From the NCBI GenBank assembly GCA_002286855.1, contig NRSV01000085.1:1-64000 (forward strand): 64,000 nucleotides of DNA. The letters are read 5' to 3'. Position numbers and translations under genes: made by a program. The notes under the pieces were generated by a model, which worked only from the letters and a program-made list of their open reading frames with translations, did not search any database and was not told the origin of the DNA. The DNA is from Bipolaris cookei. Taxonomy: Eukaryota > Ascomycota > Dothideomycetes > Pleosporales > Pleosporaceae. Positions 1-10,873 of this stretch are shown here, one piece after another (position 1 is the first letter of the stretch; each line of letters starts with the position of its first letter).

Positions 1-796
1 TGACAAAGTGCTTTAGCCACTCAACTCCTAGCTCATTAGTCGTCCAGCCGTTATCGCTCACTGCGATCGCCCAGTCGCGTGGAATCTCTGCCTCCTCATA
101 CCAGGCAGATAAGTGATACTTGCCAGTAAAGATCAGAAACGGTGGGATAGACCAGCCAGCTGCGTTAATCCCAGCGATAAACGTCACCCACTCTCGGCCA
201 CCTGGCTGAATAGCCTTTGGCCGGCTTCTTCTCTCTGACGCTGTAATGACAAGCTGAGTAGTAATCTTGCCCATCATAAAGCCAGCTTCGTCGAAGTTAT
301 AGACGTCCTCGTTACAGATGCCATACTTGGCCTTCGTCTGCTCTACAAGCTCAAACCAGCTCTTGATTAAGGCTGGATCTTCACATAGAACTCTCTGCCT
401 ATCGTAGGCTCGATTGAAACATGTCGTAAGACTGTCTATACGCTTGACAAAGTTGCGCGGCCAGTGGACACCAACCTGGCCAGCGCCGCGCGCAGCCAGG
501 AGTCTGTCAGCCATATTGCGCGCAGCAGCGTAGGTAGGCGAAAATACACGTAGATCTAGATCAAGTATATGATCAACTATCACCTCCTTTTCTAGCTTAG
601 TGAGCTTCTTTGAGTTGGGCTGGCAATCGCGTCGCGCAGGCTTGCCGACGCGTCGGCGACGGATCGTTCGTTCAGACACATTATAGATGGCAGCAGCACT
701 ACGATTGCTCTGTATTTGACCAGACTTGATAGAAGAGATAGCAAGCTGAATATCTGATTCGTTTGAAACTAACTGACTAGCGCTACGTTGAGCCAT
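1..796 (-). CDS. pogo/Fot1-type transposase, N-terminal 265 residues (partial)
   Basis: The frame starts at an ATG at 796 and runs without a stop to the window edge. It opens with a Psq-type helix-turn-helix (around residues 10-60, with RSAAAIYNVSERTIRRRR) and then a CENP-B-like second DNA-binding half with RNMADRLLAARG. The DDE core starts with YNFDEAGFMMGK, whose Asp is the expected first catalytic residue, followed by a VTFIAGINAAG strand and a GKYHLSAWYEE segment. The protein parallels the decayed transposase at 4038-5674 but has no premature stops in the visible part, so this copy could be active. The catalytic second and third acidic residues lie beyond the window. Confidence 0.85.
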   Translation of the reverse strand, partial: MAQRSASQLVSNESDIQLAISSIKSGQIQSNRSAAAIYNVSERTIRRRRVGKPARRDCQPNSKKLTKLEKEVIVDHILDLDLRVFSPTYAAARNMADRLLAARGAGQVGVHWPRNFVKRIDSLTTCFNRAYDRQRVLCEDPALIKSWFELVEQTKAKYGICNEDVYNFDEAGFMMGKITTQLVITASERRSRPKAIQPGGREWVTFIAGINAAGWSIPPFLIFTGKYHLSAWYEEAEIPRDWAIAVSDNGWTTNELGVEWLKHFV

Positions 797-877
797 TGTG
801 TATTGAGATGAAAGAGGTGCGCGAAGTTGGTGGGGTGCGGCGCTCGCTTGTACGCGGCGCTCGCTTGTAAACCACGT
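1..877 (-). mobile_element. pogo/Fot1-like DNA transposon, right part, cut by the window edge
   Basis: The element end is at 877, where ACGT (874-877) abuts a TA dinucleotide (878-879). This is the same ACGT|TA terminus seen in the complete element at 3914-5738, and TA is the target of this superfamily. The terminal region contains a direct repeat of a 16-base unit (837-852 and 854-869). The transposase reads leftward from 796 and is still open at position 1, so the other terminus lies outside the window. Family assignment rests on the transposase, the terminus and the TA target. Confidence 0.8.
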
Positions 878-962
878 TATATGCATTCTAAATTCTTTTC
901 TTTTCGAAAGGAAAAAAATAACTCATACCAAGACTAGGTAGTATATATGTTCTTTTCTACTT

Positions 963-1694
963 TCATCGTCGCAGCGCAGCAAATTCCTTCTCCACCGCAT
1001 CCGCCATATCCGCAAGCGTATCAAACTTCCACGTATAAACCGGATCATCACGGTTTCCCATGACAGCCCCAGGTCGATAAATCCACGAACTCTTGATCCC
1101 CATGTCCTTGGCGGGGTGGTGATCGTGATACTGCGATTGCGCCGTCTGCAGCACCTCGTGCTTCTCCACGCCAAACTCCTCCTTGACCTGGGCAAGCATG
1201 TACTCAAAGTTCCGAAGGTCAGGCTTGTAAGATCCGATATCCTGAGCCGTGTATACAGCGTCGAATTTGTAGCCCTTGAGGCCGTTTGCATTGCCCCTCT
1301 TGAACGAGTCATGATCGACATTGGATAAGACGACTAACTTGTAGAACTTGGAGAGCCGCTCCAGCGCAGAAGGGATGTCGGGGAATCCGGGCCAGTCGCC
1401 AATGCTTGCACCAAACTGTGTGCATTCTTCTTCGCTTGGCTTCTCCAGCCCGAGTGTCTCGCACAGCTCATGGAGAACCATGGCAAGTACCTTGGAGTAC
1501 TTGAGATGACCGTGTTCCCTCTCGACGCGGGCCTCGATATTGTGCATGGCTTTCATGAGGTGCTTACGGTCCATGTTTTCTTGGCCGGACTTCTTCAAAT
1601 GGGGCTCAAGTGCGATCAAAGCTCCAGCCTCCCAGTCTATGAGCGTGCCATAGACATCGAATGAAAGAAGCTTGAAGTCTGTGAGTTTGGCCAT
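963..1694 (-). CDS. haloacid dehalogenase, type II-like (HAD superfamily hydrolase)
   Basis: Single exon, 243 residues from the ATG at 1694. The upstream in-frame extension to 1745 has no ATG, so 1694 is chosen. HAD motif I is SFDVYGTLIDWE near residue 13, with the nucleophilic Asp and the DxxGT pattern. Motif II is the LSNVD stretch in mid-protein, and motif III includes the Lys of SYKPD. The length and the DVYGTL signature fit the (S)-2-haloacid dehalogenase-like group. In fungi these are usually soluble phosphatase- or dehalogenase-like enzymes of unproven substrate. The gene sits between a transposon end (877) and a short-chain dehydrogenase on the same strand. Substrate is inferred from the family only. 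Confidence 0.85.
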   Translation of the reverse strand: MAKLTDFKLLSFDVYGTLIDWEAGALIALEPHLKKSGQENMDRKHLMKAMHNIEARVEREHGHLKYSKVLAMVLHELCETLGLEKPSEEECTQFGASIGDWPGFPDIPSALERLSKFYKLVVLSNVDHDSFKRGNANGLKGYKFDAVYTAQDIGSYKPDLRNFEYMLAQVKEEFGVEKHEVLQTAQSQYHDHHPAKDMGIKSSWIYRPGAVMGNRDDPVYTWKFDTLADMADAVEKEFAALRR

Positions 1695-2209
1695 GTTGGC
1701 TAGTCGCGGTAGATGACTTGTGAAGGGAAGATATAGTAGAGTCAAATTAGTTCACTAGAACAGTTGGAGACTACTTGGAAAAAGATGACAACTCGTTTTG
1801 ATGATTATAGGCAATGCGATTCAGCAATATATATACTTCTTGCACCTTATTGTTGTTATCGTTATTTGTAGGCTCATGAGTAACCCCACTTAGACGTATG
1901 ACGTTGGCAGTGGGGCAACCCCCGAGATAACACGCCCTTTGGACTACATGCGGGGCTACAATACGGAGAATATGCCGACAGGTAGTTACTGTAAGACAAA
2001 CGCTGTATACGCTTTACGCGCATATCAGAGCAAAATGTAGATCGCTGACGCGTAGAGTTTAGCAATGAATTCTGCTGTGACTCAACAAGCCGCTGTAAGA
2101 CCATCCATGGTTCAAGATGCAATCTAAAATTATAGTACCTTATTTGGCGTGGTAGTCTACCTAAGATCGGCCCGATATTTGCACTCCAAACCTACGCTGT
2201 ATGGACAAC
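1695..2209. other. intergenic
   Basis: Upstream of the HAD gene and downstream of the dehydrogenase gene on the same strand. Nothing beyond short non-conserved frames is seen. Confidence 0.5.
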
Positions 2210-3363
2210 TTAAGTCTTCATTTCATACGGCAAGCTTCCAAGCTTTGACTCCAGCACCTCCTTTGTCAACTTCCATACGTTTGCCTGCAGCCTCTCGTCT
2301 AGAGCTTGCTTCGATGGCGCTTGCACCTTCTTATCGGGAACAATGTATGAGTTCTGGAACCGTTAGCATCGTACTCCAAAAAGGAAGAAAATCCCGAGCT
2401 ATCCCGTCACCCCTTGTATAGCAGCTTCAAAAAAAATACATGCATTGAAATTTGTATGACTCACCTGGATTTGATCTTTGACAATGTCTGGCGATGCCGC
2501 TGCAAACAGGGCAGGTCGACAGCCTTCAGCCACTGGGTCTTTCATGAATGGTCGCACAGCATTCACGCCGACCTTACCAAGTGTGCCGTAGGCTTCAATG
2601 GCTTGATTCTGTTGATCCGTCACCACACCTCCGGGGTGTGTTGCGTTGATCCACGGCAAACCCAGACTGTTCGTGACCTCTCCAAAGTCACCCGCCTTGA
2701 TGTGTGAATAGAGTTCGTGGAGGAAGAGGATTTGTGCCAGCTTGGTTCGGTTGTAGAGCTTCGTAGCGCCGATGTCTTGGTTGATCTCATCGATCGATTC
2801 AAACTTCATGCTCGAGTCTGCACCCCTATGGAGGTCTGACGACTGGTGCACAATGCGGGAGTCTGACGTCTTTTGCAAAATGGGTAAGAGCACGAGTGTG
2901 AGATGGGCTTGTGAAAAGACATTGACCTGCATATGGCTGTCCAGGCCATCTCGCGTTTCGTTGTACACGCCAACACCGAGACCAGCATTGCAAACCAATG
3001 CATCGAGCCTGTCCAGCTCTTTTGCCAGCGACTTGGCTACCTCGTCTACCTGTTTCAAGTCTTCGAGGTTGCATTTGCGCCACTCGACCTTGCTAACATC
3101 GCCCCATTCCTTGAGCGCCTCTTGGGCCTCGTCGGCGTGGTCTTCCTTGTTTGAGAGGAGATAGATCTTGGCCGGGTTGTGTTGGAGGAGATGCGCAACA
3201 ATGCCGTAGCCGATGCCAGCGGAGCCGCCTGTTACGACGTAGACCTAGTTGTAAATTAGAACCTGAATTTTTTATGCGAATGAGATCTTACCTTTCCGCT
3301 AAGGTCGGGAATATCGGTGTTGGGGTCAAAGGCGCTGCCGATTACTTTCTTGATTGTGTCCAT
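2210..3363 (-). CDS. short-chain dehydrogenase/reductase (SDR), three exons
   Basis: Exons 3292-3363, 2465-3244 and 2210-2353 (introns 3245-3291 and 2354-2464) give 331 residues. The nucleotide-binding turn TGGSAGIG starts at about residue 29, NAG is at about 110, a Ser pair in VHQSS is near 159, and the catalytic YNRTK places Tyr at about 188 and Lys at about 192. The N-terminus resembles fungal retinol-dehydrogenase/WW-domain-oxidoreductase-like SDRs. The last exon, needed to restore a normal C-terminus containing YIVPDKKV, is missed if the frame is simply read through to 2399. Expected to be a cytosolic NAD(P)H-dependent oxidoreductase with unknown substrate. Confidence 0.9.
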
Positions 3364-3911
3364 GGTGTATGCAGTTCAATATATTCAATACGTTATAGAG
3401 TTCTGTTTATTTAATTTGCAAGGAAATTCTCAGGCTATAGGGTTATATTCAAGATATGGTTCACCAAGACGTTGCATGTCATGTCGTCATAATGATTTTA
3501 ATTGGCGTAGCTAGCACTTCCGACTAGGGTAACTGGACATCGCATCAACTCAATATACAACATGCGTCAAGTAGAGCTGAGAAATCGATTTGCTTCTTTC
3601 AAGTGCTGTTTCTTGTGCAGCAATACGTTGTAAAGTTTGTACATTTAACCCTGATGTAGAAGGGTATCAATGAATTAGTGCTGTAATATCGCGACACACG
3701 CAATGCAGTATACCACGCATAACAGACAGCTCGCTAAGAAACACGCTTCGAGAAAATTACCTTAACATTGTTGAGATGATGCATAGCCTTTCCATTTTGA
3801 GACGAGGCATCATATACGAAAACATGACGTGCCATGTCGCCAAGGTAGATGATGCAGGGCACTCCACTGAACGGTTCGTTCAGATAAGTTCAATCTTTAG
3901 AAAAATTAGTA
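3364..3911. other. intergenic, up to transposon insertion
   Basis: Moderately AT-rich region between the SDR start and the left TA of the Fot1-like element. No coding or RNA gene is recognised. Confidence 0.5.
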
Positions 3912-3953
3912 TAACGTATTTCACCAGTGTGCGCCCTACGAAATCATAGTATC
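3912..3953 (+). repeat. left terminal inverted repeat
   Basis: Begins TAACGTATTTCACCAGTGTG and pairs with the reverse complement of 5699-5740, with about five mismatches in 42 positions. Confidence 0.93.
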
Positions 3954-5738
3954 TTACCTTCACAATGATATTGCGCAACACCACTAAATTTACGGTTTTT
4001 CTTATTAAGTAAAACAAAATATTATTTTCCAGACTCATCAATATCTTCTACATCCTCTAATTCTACTTGGCAGGTGTGAGAGTTGTGTCCAATCAATTTG
4101 GCTGCAACGTCCGCAGCACCGTTGACTGCGTACCCTCTTCGCAGGCGTTGCACCGTCATTACAGCTGCCACTCTCTGCCTCAGCGATCTGATCAGCTACC
4201 TGACCAACTGTCTGGGACCCCTCTGCCTGTACGTAGCGCCGCTTGTGAGTTTTTTTTTTCACTTTGTTGCTTCTTCAATCGTAGCCTCAAGGCGATGGAT
4301 TGTTTCTCGCATGAACACCACTTCATGAGCTATCTGCTGGGCTCCCTTACTTAACTGCTGCACCTGCTCTTTGAGAGAATTTTTAGGAAACACTTGCTGG
4401 ATTTGCATGCGGTTCCAAGTAAGCGTAGCCTTCGCCTCCATTTCGTGCGCGTTGCGCGGCGTTTTTGGGTCCCAGCTGCTACTCTCTTGCGCTGGTGGAG
4501 TTGGCGTACGCAGCACAACGTCAAGCTGTGATAAAACAACATGATAATCGTGTGGCCTGAGTACAGCACCTCAAAGCCCTGTACAGATATTTTCTGGTGT
4601 AATAGCCTTGTAATAGGCTTTTTTGAAGGCTAGTAGGAAGGTTTCTTTACTGATATGGTGGATGCGATTACGTGCCAAGACCGAGATAGTGTCGCCGTAC
4701 GCGCGCTTCAACGGCGAGAAGCAGCCCACATCAAGAGGCTGTAAGAGGTGCGACGAGTGGGGAGGCATACAGAGAAGGATTACCTTCTTCTCTTCGCAGA
4801 GATCTCGGAAATCCACTGAGCAGTGGCTCTCGTGGCCATCAATAATGAGCAGCCTATGCGTCCCCACAGGCCGCGCATGGGAATCGAAGTGACGGAGCCA
4901 GTCAAGCGCTAGATCATAGTTCGTACAGCCGTTAAGACCAAATTGAATCACCCAGTCGCGTGGCAGTTCCTCCATGAACCAGGTAGAGATCAGAACCTTG
5001 CCTGCGAAGATGAGAAACGCTGGGATACGCGTGCCTGTTGCGCCAACGCCTTGTATCAGCGTAACCCACTCACGATTGCCTGGCTGGATCTTTTTTGTTA
5101 ATCCTGGTTTGTCTGAGCCTGTGATAACTGACTGTGATAAAATCTTGCCCATAATGAAGCCAGTCTCATCAAAGTTGTAGATATCTTCGTCCACGATACC
5201 ATACTTCGCCTTTGTATTCTGAACTAGGTCGAACCAGCACTTAATAAGCGCTGGGCCCTCGCAGAGAGCTTGTTGGCGATCATGTGGACGGCTCCGGCGC
5301 GTACGCAGCTCAGGATTGCGCTGGACAAACCTATCGACCCAGTTCTTACCAACCTCTTGTCCACCACGCTCTAGGAGCAGTCTATTGGCCACATTTCGCA
5401 CGTCGTCTCTCCCACAGGATAGTCCTCACTCAGCCTCAACTATTACACGCCTAGTAATAGCCTCTTCTTCTAGTTTTGTTGGGCGCTTTACTGGCGACTC
5501 GTAGTCGCGTCAACAGGGCTTTCCACTACGTCGCCGTTGTATCGTCCGTCTTGGGACATTATAGATGAATCCAGCGCGCCTTAGGCTTAAATTTTCGCGT
5601 TTATGGAGATCAGAGATAACAAGAGTAACGTCAGCTTCAGTATAGGTCTTTTGAGTTTGGTGTTGTTGAAACATTACGCGTTATTGTTGCGAAGGTGAGG
5701 TACTAAGATTTCGTGGGGCGCACACTGGTGAAGCACGT
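3914..5738 (-). mobile_element. complete Fot1/pogo-like element, 1825 bp
   Basis: Both termini start with ACGT and are flanked by TA (3912-3913 and 5739-5740), the expected target-site duplication. Including the TA, the first and last 42 bases (3912-3953 and 5699-5740) are inverted repeats with only a few mismatches. The only coding content is the transposase relic on the minus strand. Size and structure match Fot1-class elements of ascomycetes, which are about 1.8-1.9 kb. Because the transposase is broken, movement would need a protein supplied from elsewhere. Confidence 0.93.
4038..5674 (-). pseudogene. Fot1-type transposase pseudogene
   Basis: One frame from the ATG at 5674 to about 4262 encodes the whole transposase: Psq helix-turn-helix, CENP-B-like region (VRNVANRLLLERGG), DDE core (YNFDETGFIMGK, LLIIDGHESH, HSSHLLQPLDVGCF) and the C-terminal RTPTPP tail with an amphipathic helix. 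The frame is broken by TGA at 5510-5512, 5426-5428, 4571-4573 and 4259-4261. At least the first and third sit where relatives have Arg, consistent with CGA to TGA change. Next to the last stop, a run of ten A at 4249-4258 coincides with a frame change into a lysine-rich, Cys/His-bearing tail. The protein is not expressible as written. Confidence 0.9.
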
Positions 5739-5740
5739 TA
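5699..5740 (-). repeat. right terminal inverted repeat
   Basis: The reverse complement begins TAACGTGCTTCACCAGTGTG and matches the left repeat at 3912-3953. The terminal TA is the presumed target duplication. Confidence 0.93.
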
Positions 5741-6314
5741 CCATTTGTAACTAAAGTGCATATTTCAACACAGTAAACCTTAGATAAATAGCTGAATTCC
5801 GAAAATCTGGTGGAACGCACATGTCTCTTACCTTGATAGACAACAAATTCGAAAAGAAGAAAAGAGTATTACCATTAACTTAAACCCAGTATTGAACATA
5901 ACTTGATCGATCGAGTCCACACCCGACGCCTTGATAACGACCTCGCGTATAACGATCCAGAGTGGGGTATATATCCAGCCAGCCAGCGCAACACCATTAT
6001 AAGCCCTCATCCAGATCTCCAACGCCAGTAGGCCCAAAAGGCCAGGGTAAAAAAAAGCATGTAAATCCCCCAATCGTACATATCTTACAGAGCAAATATT
6101 ACAATGATAAGAAAAAGAAACGCGAGCAAGCGTGGTACTTGCGTGATGAATCCAGGACCCAGAAAGCGCCTCGTAAAAGAAATGAGGTCCTGTCGGCGGG
6201 GTCCAAGAAATGAAAGTAGTAAAGAAAAAAAAGTGGTGGTGTTACAAACCCTCCTCCTCCTCCAACAACAACAACAACAATACCACAACTCGCAAGACTC
6301 AATCAAAGAAAAAC
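5739..6314. other. intergenic with short simple repeats
   Basis: Between the transposon and the Ser/Lys-rich gene. It holds a purine-rich tract (about 6100-6235) and a CTC/AAC trinucleotide run at 6250-6282, probably in the 3' UTR of the following minus-strand gene. Confidence 0.5.
6250..6282. repeat. CTC/AAC trinucleotide microsatellite
   Basis: A run of CTC triplets passes into five AAC triplets just downstream of the 6315-7277 gene. Confidence 0.8.
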
Positions 6315-7277
6315 CTAAGAGAAAAACCTCCTGCCCCTCCCAACCTTCGGACTCAACGGCCCAAAAAGCTTCACATCGGCCCCCATCTTCTTCACAAACA
6401 CCAGATACGCCTCGAGCGCCTCCTCCTGTGTCTCAAACGTCTTGTCGCGATTCATCCACATCTTGAGGTACTTATCTGCGCCGATGTCTTTGAGGGCAGC
6501 ATACCAGCCGCCCGAGGAACGCTGGCGGAGCGAGATGGCGAGGTTTTTGCCCTTGAGGGCTGTAACTTTGGAGACTTCGCGCATGCAGGCTGCGCGGAGG
6601 TCGTCTTCGTCTTCTTCTTCTGAGGAGCTGCTGCTGTCGTCGTCGGAGCTGGAGTCAAGGGAGGAGGAAGAGGAGGAGCGTTGGATTTTTGGGCGCGACG
6701 AGGATGTGCGTGAGAGGAGTTTGGGACGAGTAGGTTTTTTGGGTTCGGGGGCGGGTTTTGATTCAGCCTTCTTCTTTGCGACGATTTTGGGCTCTGGGAC
6801 CTTTTTGAGGGGTGTCGCGGCTTTGGCTGTTGGAGGGCTTTTTGAGCGCGACTTCTTCTCGTTTGGTTTTGAAGACTTCTCGGCCTTTTCTTTGGAAGAC
6901 TTGACTGTCTTCGATACTACAGAAGCAGATTTCGCCGACTTGGATGGGGCAGTTTTTGATGGCGTTGGCGGCGTCACCTTTGCTGGTGGTGGTGGCGCTG
7001 CTCTCGCCTTGAATTGTTCAAACGGACTCGGCCATGAGCCTATAGGCTTTGGTGTCTCTTCGACCGGCGGTGGCGGTGCACTCTTCTTCGACTTGGGGTC
7101 GGTTCTCGAGGGTCTCGCGGGTGTTTTTGGTTCTGGGGTCGACTTGGCTGTTGCTGCTGCTGTCGCTCTTATCGGGGCTCCTCTCCTACCAGTTGCGACT
7201 GGAGGCGGAGGTGGAGTGTCCGGGACGGCGGCCTCCCCAAACAATTGTCGTGCTCGGTCCTTTACACTCGGAAACAT
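6315..7277 (-). CDS. Pro/Ser/Lys-rich protein with conserved-looking C-terminus, function unknown
   Basis: Single exon, 320 residues from the ATG at 7277; the frame upstream to 7313 has no ATG. Residues 1-220 are low complexity: proline runs, a Lys/Ser/Pro-rich basic region and then a polyserine-acidic stretch (SSSLDSSSDDDSSSSSEEEDEDD). The last 95 residues (from DLRAACMREVSKVTALKGKN) look folded, with WYAALKDIGADKYLKMW and an acidic helix, and end in basic GRGRRFF. The disordered basic/acidic composition suggests a nuclear or chromatin-associated protein, but this is inference only and I do not recognise the family. A 295-codon antisense frame is a compositional shadow. Confidence 0.7.
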   Translation of the reverse strand: MFPSVKDRARQLFGEAAVPDTPPPPPVATGRRGAPIRATAAATAKSTPEPKTPARPSRTDPKSKKSAPPPPVEETPKPIGSWPSPFEQFKARAAPPPPAKVTPPTPSKTAPSKSAKSASVVSKTVKSSKEKAEKSSKPNEKKSRSKSPPTAKAATPLKKVPEPKIVAKKKAESKPAPEPKKPTRPKLLSRTSSSRPKIQRSSSSSSLDSSSDDDSSSSSEEEDEDDLRAACMREVSKVTALKGKNLAISLRQRSSGGWYAALKDIGADKYLKMWMNRDKTFETQEEALEAYLVFVKKMGADVKLFGPLSPKVGRGRRFFS

Positions 7278-8413
7278 GGTGTATACGCAGCCAGGGTGTC
7301 CTGACTCGTTCAAAGTGTGCGCTTACTAGTCGAAGCGTTGTAGAGTACGCGATTGATATTGCCCCGTACCAGCCTTACAGCAAAGACCGTGGGAGATCAA
7401 AACAGTGCGTAATGGGGGAGGCGAAGACAGTGCGCAAGTGATGGAGACATAAATGGAGACCTCGGGACAGGATACATATCATTCTGGCAGCCTAGTCGAG
7501 TTACTAGGACAAGCCACGGAGCGCATCGACCACCATGTGAGCAGCAATCCGTTTTCAAAATAAGTGGAACATCCTAGCGACCGCTTCTGGAACGCCTGCT
7601 CGCAATGCGGGAGTTGCGGTTCGAATACGCAGAGATGTTGCAAGTAGTAGGATGCATGCTTGTCGCGTGGGACGCCGCATGACATGTTCACACGACTCCA
7701 ACGCATGCGAACGCTTTTTTGTTTCCCCGCAGCTCTTGGGAAAAAAGCCCACGAGGACGACAATGCGACGAGGAAAAAAGGCGAAGCTATGGAATTGCAG
7801 AGTCAAGGGGGACGATTGAATGGATGAGCCACCGTGGCCCCCTTTCTCGGACGGAACACCGGCCTAAGCGGGAAATTGGCAACGGGACGAATAACGGCGC
7901 GGCATTCACTCCCCGGTTTCAAGGTTAACCCCGACTCTCCGCACTGCTGGATTCCTGGATCTCCGGGGTTTGTCTTCACTCACGTCTGGTTACAATAAAG
8001 GCGGTGTTGGTGAGATGCATCATGCACGTCAGTCAACGTGCATCAACGGCATCGGCATATGGTTTAGCGGGCTCCACTCCTATCGCCTTAGCGCATTCTG
8101 TTTGCAAGTCACGTTGCGTGTCTTCTCGTGTCTCTCTCTCGATTCGCATCAGCCGCCCGAGCCTCGTATGTCCACAACAATGTGCTCTCACCACGCGGAT
8201 GCAGGGGCCTCTCCCAGCACCCTATCCGCCTTATGCGTCCTAACGAGTCTGCCTCTTCACTCTCAGTGTGTTGTTATTGTTATTGTTGTCATTGTCTTCT
8301 CTCACCATAACAATCGGTCAACTTGGACAGCTCTCTCACTACATGTAAACGTCTTGCTGCGTTAGAAAGGTAAAACCCCGTATATCATCATACCTCATCT
8401 CACCAATGCATAT
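7278..8413. other. intergenic
   Basis: About 1.1 kb upstream of the Ser/Lys-rich gene and downstream of the AIF-like gene. Short frames on both strands lack recognisable motifs or splice-supported extensions. Nothing is called here. Confidence 0.5.
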
Positions 8414-9886
8414 CTACGCCTGCGCGCTCACAGGTTTAATACCCACCTCCACCATCTTCGTCTCTTCAACGGGGCTATCCGCCCTCTCCACCACATCCGT
8501 AAGACCCAAATACTTCAAATTAGCCGCCCATCCCAAGTCATCACCAAAGTAACCCTTCATAACCTCGACACCGTACTTGATGCCGTTCTTTGGATCGTAC
8601 GTCAGACACTGCTTGCCAACAGCCAAGCCAATGACTGCATCCCAAGCAGGCAGCTCCGCTGTCGTGTACTGCTCGGATGAGGGGCCCAGTTCGGAGTTGA
8701 GGATGGCGGAGTAAACGTTTTGGGCAGCGGCTTGGCCCATGACTGTTGCGCTGCCTGCGCGCTTAATGCCGGACCATGCGATGACGTCGCCGACGCCAAA
8801 ATGCGATGATGCGTTTGCGATTGTGTCTTTGAACATTAGCGATTGGTGTACCATGACTTCTTTATCGGCATTCAGACATTCCGCAGGTAAGACGTCGGTG
8901 GTAGGTGTGCCCTTCTTTGTCGAATCAATGACAAAGTCTGCGGTTAGTGTCTCATTGTTTGCCAGTGTGACGGTGTACTGGCCGTTTGGCATATCAGTGA
9001 TGGTGGCTCGGCTGCCGAGACGCAGAGCAACACCCTCTTCCTCGAGGAGAATTCTTGCGCGCTCCTTGACTTCTGCAGGCAGCGGTTCTGAAGAGAGAAC
9101 TTCACTCCGCGAATGTACTAGTGTGACGGCAATTTGCGGGTAGTAGGTCTTGATCTCAGCAGCGAACTCGACTCCGACAGCGCCAGCGCCAATAACGACT
9201 ACTCTTCTTCCCTCACACTTTGACGGATTCCCACCAGTAATCTTTTCAATAAACCTCTTTCCATCTCTTTGATACTCCTCAAAGCTCCCAGACTTTGGCA
9301 CAGCAGGGAATGGCCTTTTCAGCCCTGTAGCCATGACAAGGTAGTCATAGGCCTGTTGTTGCATCTGGCCATTACGATCGCACCATTCCGCAACCTTGGC
9401 TTCAGGATTGACATTCTTAACACTTCCATGCTTGAAATGTAAATTCGGCTGCTTCAACTCGTTCAAATGGCTGAACCTCTTCCACATATGGGCCGTATAT
9501 CTTGGTGTCACGTGAGCAAGCGGCGCGCCAACAGAGTGGACTGTCAAGAGACTCAAGCATTAGTCATGCTCTGAGAGTGGCGAGGAGGGTGATGGTGGGG
9601 TGTTGGATTTGATAGCGGGGTCAATTGCACACATGTCAAGCCTCGGCTAGAAGAGGGGGTAAAACGCACAATATCCATCACGCTCATCAATAACTGTAAT
9701 CTCGACACCTCGTCTACTCCGCGCGCCCTTGAAATCCGGGCCTGGGTACACGCTTTGTCGTGCGCGGCCCTGTGAGTATTCGAGGAGATTGACGACGGCA
9801 GATATGCCGCCGTATGCGCAGCCCACGACGAGCACCCGGTGAGGGCCTGGCGAGCTAACGCTGCTTAGGGTTTTTGTGAGCCTCAT
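8414..9886 (-). CDS. AIF/AMID-like FAD-dependent pyridine-nucleotide oxidoreductase
   Basis: Two exons (9670-9886 and 8414-9540; intron 9541-9669) give 447 residues. The junction makes DGYFHSVGAPLAH, the usual continuation in this family, which supports the intron. The N-terminal dinucleotide fold has VLVVGCAYGGISAV (a GxxYGG variant of GxGxxG). A second Rossmann motif, RVVVIGAGAVGVEFAAEI, binds NAD(P)H, and the terminal FAD motif includes FGVGDVIAWSGIKRAGSA. This architecture belongs to class II pyridine-nucleotide disulfide oxidoreductases of the apoptosis-inducing-factor type, which act as NAD(P)H oxidases at membranes. No targeting peptide is evident, so cytosolic or lipid-droplet location is possible. 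The exact role is unknown. Confidence 0.9.
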
Positions 9887-10873
9887 TGTGAAGGGTCTTG
9901 ATCTGGTAACGGCAGGGTCGTGGGGGTGAGCAAAAACGAGGCTGTGAGGAGAGGGGTAGGAGATGATCTGATTAGATTAGGGATGACAAGGCGAACCCTC
10001 TGCTACTTATTGCTAGCAACGCAACATGTGAGATGATGCTACACCGACATCGGGAAAGACAATTAGTGTACAGCACGCCGGCACCTCATAGTCTCCACGG
10101 ACGATCCACTGCCACTGCGGACTTGAGAGGAGAATATGTGATTGGTGAACGATATCATCTTATCAGATCCGAGAGTCGGCCGGTGCAAAATTTTATCTGA
10201 TGCCCCACTTTACGGATGAGACTATACCAGACATCGTGTCCTGCCAAGGTATCCAACAAGGGCTATGCCCCTCAACGACATTTACAGTTAGCTAGAAAAC
10301 ATTAGACTCCAGTTCTGTATTATCGAATTGACCGCTTGTTTCACAGGCTATCCCGGGTTCTCGGGTCATTGGTCCGATATGTATCGTTCCCATTTGAAAT
10401 GTATACGAAATATGTCGACATGTAGTGACTAATTCATCATAATTAAATGATAAATTCTAGATTTTATATGATACCATGTTCACAGGCCGTAAGGTGGGCT
10501 AAACATGTGTACAGCTTTAGCTACATATCACTTTGTCTACCTGCTACTGTAACTGCTAGCTGTTCTGACTAATTCAGTCGCTAGACAGAGTAAGAGAGAT
10601 TCTAGTGTCTGTCACACAACTATGTAGACATATATGCTTTTTAAAGAACATATTTTCTCATACCTTATCATGAATTCAAAAATAAAAACAGAACTTTTTA
10701 GAATCGACTAGTTCGCGTTTCCTATTGCAGAAACCAGAACCTGAATTAATCATAATCTGCAGCCAAAGCCGCAATTACAAGAAATATATACCTATGAAAT
10801 TACCGCAACCTATTTACTCTTCATCGTCATCGTCGTCATCATCCCCCTCCCATCTCCCCCACTCTCCCAAGAG
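9887..10873. other. AT-rich intergenic
   Basis: From about 10280 to 10860 the sequence is clearly AT-rich and lacks frames with motifs. No gene is seen. The composition could reflect old repeat-induced mutation, but no parent repeat is recognisable. Confidence 0.45.

Noticed and set aside
6442..7329. 295-codon plus-strand frame opposite the Ser/Lys-rich gene
   Set aside because: Its Gly/Glu/Arg-rich content mirrors the Pro/Ser repeats of the minus-strand protein; it is a codon-composition shadow and has no motif.
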